A DNA stretch of 8,391 nucleotides from Gemmatimonadota bacterium (GTDB taxonomy: Bacteria; Gemmatimonadota; Gemmatimonadetes; Gemmatimonadales; Gemmatimonadaceae): positions 1 to 8,391 of the forward strand of contig CANGXK010000103.1 of the NCBI GenBank assembly GCA_947457715.1. The letters are read 5' to 3'. The notes under the pieces are model-generated. The model did no database searches. It was given only the letters and a program-made list of their open reading frames with translations, and was not told the origin of the DNA. The position numbers and the translations under genes were made by a program. Below, piece by piece: positions 5,381 through 8,391 of the stretch. The stretch's first letter is position 1. The number at the start of each line of letters is the position of its first letter.

Positions 5381-8300
5381 TTAGCTGCCGGCGCGCACAA
5401 GGCGCACGCGATCAGCGCCGAGCAGCGCGCGAAGATCGGACAAGATGGCGGGCGATGCCGCCACGGTGAGCGACCGGGAGCGGAAGCGGATAATGCGTCC
5501 ACTGCCGTCGTTCCACCGCAGTTCGAGCGGGGCCGAACCTTCGTGCGCTTCGACACTCGCTCGTACATCGTCCATCACACCGGGCGCCAGATCGAGCTCC
5601 CGGCTCAGGTCGATTGCAACCGCCAGCTCACCGTTGGCCCGCACTTCCGCGAAGCGCGTGACCGTATCGACGATGAACGTGGCATTTTCGACGCCCTGGT
5701 CTTTTCGCGAATAGCCGCCCTTCAACAAGAGCGGCACGTCGGGCCGGACGCGTTCGGCGATCACCGCCCACGCCTCCGGGAAAACCAGCACTTCGGAAGA
5801 TCCCGAAAAATCCTCTACTGTCAACCGGGCGAACTCCGCGCCCGACCGTTTGGAAATCTGCTTCTTGATGGCCGTGATCACCACACCGATCGTGACCGCA
5901 TCGCCCGTCCAGTTTCCCAACTGCGCCACCGTGCTGCTGGCGAACAGTTCGCACTCTGTTCGGTACGGCTCGAGCGGATGTCCCGAAATATAGAAGCCAA
6001 GCAGCTCCTTCTCCCGCGTGAGCCGCTCGCTTTCACTCCAGACCGGCACCGAGGGGAGCGGCGGCGGTGCGCCACCATTGCTCGATCCGGGCGTTTCCTC
6101 GGCGTCACCACCCAGCAGGTCGCCGAAGAGCGACACCTGACCCTTGGCCGCCTCTTCCTGCCGGAGCGATGCCTCGTTGATGGCGTGGTCGAGCGCGGCC
6201 AGCAGCTGCGCACGATGACCACCCAGCCCGTCGCACGCCCCGGCGGCGATGAGCGCTTCGAACACCCGCTTGTTGCACACGCGCAGGTCGACCCGTGAAC
6301 ACAGGTCGTAGAGCGACGTAAAGGGCCCGTCAGTACGTGCGCCGATCAGCGAGTCGATGGCGCCGCGCCCCACGTTGCGGATCGCGCCCAAGCCGAAGCG
6401 GACCCGCTTATCCCCCACCACCGTGAAGCGCCACCCCGACTCGTTCACATCGGGGGCCAGCACTTCGATCTGCATTTCGCGGGCTTCCGCGATGTACTTG
6501 ATGACTTCTTCGGTCTTCCCGATGTTCGACGACAGCAACGCGGCCATGAACTCGGCCGGGTGGTGCGCTTTGAGGAAGGCCGTGTGGTACGCGACGACCG
6601 AGTACGCGACCGAGTGTGACTTGTTGAAGCCATACCGCCCGAACGTCTCGATCTGCCCTGACAGCTCGTCGATGATCTTCGGATCGTAGCCCTTCGCCAC
6701 CGCCTTCGTGACGAACTTCCCAAGCTCCTTCTTGATCAGCTCCGAGTCCTTCTTGCCCACGGCCTTTCGCAGCACGTCCGCTTCGGCCAGCGAGATGCCC
6801 GCGAGCACCTGCGCCAGCCGCATCACCTGTTCCTGATAGGTGATCACGCCGTACGTGTTCGACAGAATCGGCTCGAGCTCCGGCAGCGCGTACACGGTGG
6901 GCTCTTCGCCGCGCTTCCGCTTGATGTACACGTTGTGCATGCCGGCGTCGAGCGGCCCCGGACGCAGCAGCGCGTTCGACGCGACCAGGTCGTCGAATCG
7001 GTCGCAGCGCATGCGTTTCAGCACGTCGGTCGCGAGCGGCGATTCGAACTGGAACACGCCGCCCGTACGACCGGCGCGCAGCAGCTGATAGGTCTTCTCG
7101 TCGGTGAAACCGCGCTCTTCGAGCACGACGGTGGCACCGGTGCGCTGCTTGATGCTGGCCAGCGTGTCGCTGATCACCGTCAGCGTGGTGAGCCCGAGGA
7201 AGTCCATCTTGAGCATGCCGGCCTTCTCGAGCGCCGTCATGTCGTACTGCGTCACGATCACCCGCTCGTCGTCCCCGCCGCCGCCCGCGCCCTTCGAGGC
7301 CTGCGTGCAGATGGGCACGAACTCGTCGAGCGGACCCGGCGCGATCACCACGCCGGCCGCGTGCACGCCGGTGTGGCGCGACAGCCCTTCCAGTGAAATC
7401 GCGAAGTCCAGCAGCTGCTTGTAGCGCGGTTCGTTCTGGTAGAACGCCTTCACTTCCGGCACCTGCTCGATCGCTTCCTTCACCGTGAGCGAGAAGTTCG
7501 GTGCATTCGGAATCAGCTTCGCCAGCGCATCCGTTTCGCCCGGCGTGAAGCCGAGCGTGCGTCCCACGTCTTTCACGGCGGCACGCGACTTCATGGTGCC
7601 GAACGTGACGATCTGCCCCACCGAGTCCTTGCCGTACTTCTGCCGCACGTACTCGATCACTTCCCCGCGTCGCTCGAAGCAGAAGTCGACGTCGACGTCG
7701 GGCATCGACACGCGTTCGGGATTCAGGAAGCGTTCGAAGAGCAGGTCGAACTCGAGCGGACACACGTCGGTGATGCGCGTCGCGTACGCCACGAGCGAGC
7801 CGGCCGCCGAACCACGTCCCGGTCCCACCGGAATGCCGCGGTCGCGCGCGGCCTTGATAAAGTCGGCGGTGATCAGGAAGTAGCCGGCGTATCCGGTCTT
7901 CGTGATCACGCCCAACTCGTAATCGAGCCGCTCCTGCACGTTGGCCGGAAGCGGATCGCCGTACCGCGCTTTCGCGCCGTCGGTGGACAGTCGCACGAGG
8001 TACTCGTTCTCGGTCTCGACGCCGGGCGGCAGCGGGAACGACGGCACGTAGTACTTCTTCGCGAACTGCACGTCCACCGAATCCGCGATCGCCAGCGTGT
8101 TCGTGAGCACATCTTCGCGGCCCGGGAAGAACGGGCGGATCTCGTTCGGCGGCTTGAAGTACAAGCCGTCGTCGTACTTCATGCGATCGCGATCGTTGCG
8201 ATCCTTGCCGAGGCCGATGCACAGCAGCACGTCGTGCGCGTCGTGATCCTCGTGCTTCAGGAAGTGCGCGTCGTTCGTGGCGATGACGGGCAAGCCCAGC

Positions 8301-8391
8301 TCGTCGCCCAGCGACAGGATCTTGGCGTTGAGCTTCGCCTGTCCTTCGCTGGTGTGCGCCTGCACTTCGAGGTAATAGCGGTCCTTGAACA
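5381..8391 (-). CDS. dnaE: DNA polymerase III subunit alpha, 5'-truncated by window edge
   Basis: The replicative DNA polymerase catalytic subunit, of the DnaE (not PolC) type. About 1,003 codons are visible; the N-terminal part, most of the PHP domain, lies beyond the right edge. The frame is open to the edge: the codons before GTG 8365 read KDRYYLEVQAHTSEGQ, a normal PHP-domain segment, so that GTG is internal. Counting from it, the PHP end is at NDAHF (31-35), the palm starts at GPGRGSAAGS (181-190), and catalytic aspartates lie in PDVDVDF (222-228) and MDFLG (387-391). The fingers region is around VITYQEQVM (507-515) and FNKSHSVAYSVVAYHTAF (580-597). A helix-hairpin-helix region is at about 657-675, a beta-clamp binding motif QVSLF at 743-747, an OB fold at about 824-905, and a C-terminal domain reaches the stop. 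It appears intact and functional, and leads the operon part seen here. Confidence 0.98.
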   Translation of the reverse strand, partial: FKDRYYLEVQAHTSEGQAKLNAKILSLGDELGLPVIATNDAHFLKHEDHDAHDVLLCIGLGKDRNDRDRMKYDDGLYFKPPNEIRPFFPGREDVLTNTLAIADSVDVQFAKKYYVPSFPLPPGVETENEYLVRLSTDGAKARYGDPLPANVQERLDYELGVITKTGYAGYFLITADFIKAARDRGIPVGPGRGSAAGSLVAYATRITDVCPLEFDLLFERFLNPERVSMPDVDVDFCFERRGEVIEYVRQKYGKDSVGQIVTFGTMKSRAAVKDVGRTLGFTPGETDALAKLIPNAPNFSLTVKEAIEQVPEVKAFYQNEPRYKQLLDFAISLEGLSRHTGVHAAGVVIAPGPLDEFVPICTQASKGAGGGGDDERVIVTQYDMTALEKAGMLKMDFLGLTTLTVISDTLASIKQRTGATVVLEERGFTDEKTYQLLRAGRTGGVFQFESPLATDVLKRMRCDRFDDLVASNALLRPGPLDAGMHNVYIKRKRGEEPTVYALPELEPILSNTYGVITYQEQVMRLAQVLAGISLAEADVLRKAVGKKDSELIKKELGKFVTKAVAKGYDPKIIDELSGQIETFGRYGFNKSHSVAYSVVAYHTAFLKAHHPAEFMAALLSSNIGKTEEVIKYIAEAREMQIEVLAPDVNESGWRFTVVGDKRVRFGLGAIRNVGRGAIDSLIGARTDGPFTSLYDLCSRVDLRVCNKRVFEALIAAGACDGLGGHRAQLLAALDHAINEASLRQEEAAKGQVSLFGDLLGGDAEETPGSSNGGAPPPLPSVPVWSESERLTREKELLGFYISGHPLEPYRTECELFASSTVAQLGNWTGDAVTIGVVITAIKKQISKRSGAEFARLTVEDFSGSSEVLVFPEAWAVIAERVRPDVPLLLKGGYSRKDQGVENATFIVDTVTRFAEVRANGELAVAIDLSRELDLAPGVMDDVRASVEAHEGSAPLELRWNDGSGRIIRFRSRSLTVAASPAILSDLRALLGADRVRLVRAGS

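Noticed and set aside
4511..6298. A 595-codon open frame on the plus strand, antisense to accA and the dnaE 3' end
   Set aside because: Its translation is Arg/Gln/His/Asp-rich with no recognisable motif, and it lies opposite two clearly conserved genes. Long antisense open frames are expected in GC-rich DNA with strong third-position bias.
6408..8222. A 604-codon open frame on the minus strand in another frame of dnaE
   Set aside because: It is a frame shadow of dnaE, with an Arg/Ala/Gly-dominated translation and no domain features.
8363..8365. GTG as a possible dnaE start
   Set aside because: The frame stays open upstream to the window edge and encodes a normal PHP-domain segment, so this is an internal Val codon.

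Overview
The window is compact, gene-dense, GC-rich bacterial chromosome with no mobile, phage, CRISPR or RNA-gene signal. It suggests a GC-rich Gram-negative-type bacterium. A Gemmatimonadota-like origin is my impression from the protein styles and gene combination, not something I can prove here.

Two transcription units converge near 1511/1518. The left unit runs rightward: the Gly-rich C-terminal tail of a TPM-domain (YgcG-like) protein (1-88), a nucleotidyltransferase-fold protein with a degenerate active-site motif (97-855), and a LemA-family envelope protein (864-1511). LemA and TPM genes are often neighbours. The less ordinary element is the small nucleotidyltransferase-like gene packed between them.

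The right unit runs leftward and is housekeeping: dnaE (5' end beyond the right edge, stop at 5381), accA (5350-4382), ricT-like PSP1-domain gene (4371-3103) and metG (about 3146-1518). Gaps are 30 nt (dnaE-accA), 10 nt (accA-ricT) and an overlap (ricT-metG), so co-transcription and translational coupling are likely. The unit joins two pairings known elsewhere: dnaE-accA, as in E. coli, and ricT near the methionyl-tRNA synthetase gene, as in B. subtilis. It links DNA replication, the first step of fatty-acid synthesis, an Fe-S RNA-processing factor and tRNA charging.

Only 6 bp separate the lemA and metG stop codons. A strong GC-rich hairpin lies just inside the metG 3' end and may act on one or both converging transcripts. 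No gene-free stretch exceeds 300 bases, and I see no convincing promoter; both units appear to be transcribed from outside the window. I found no clearly new system. The best candidate for follow-up is the TPM / nucleotidyltransferase-like / LemA trio.
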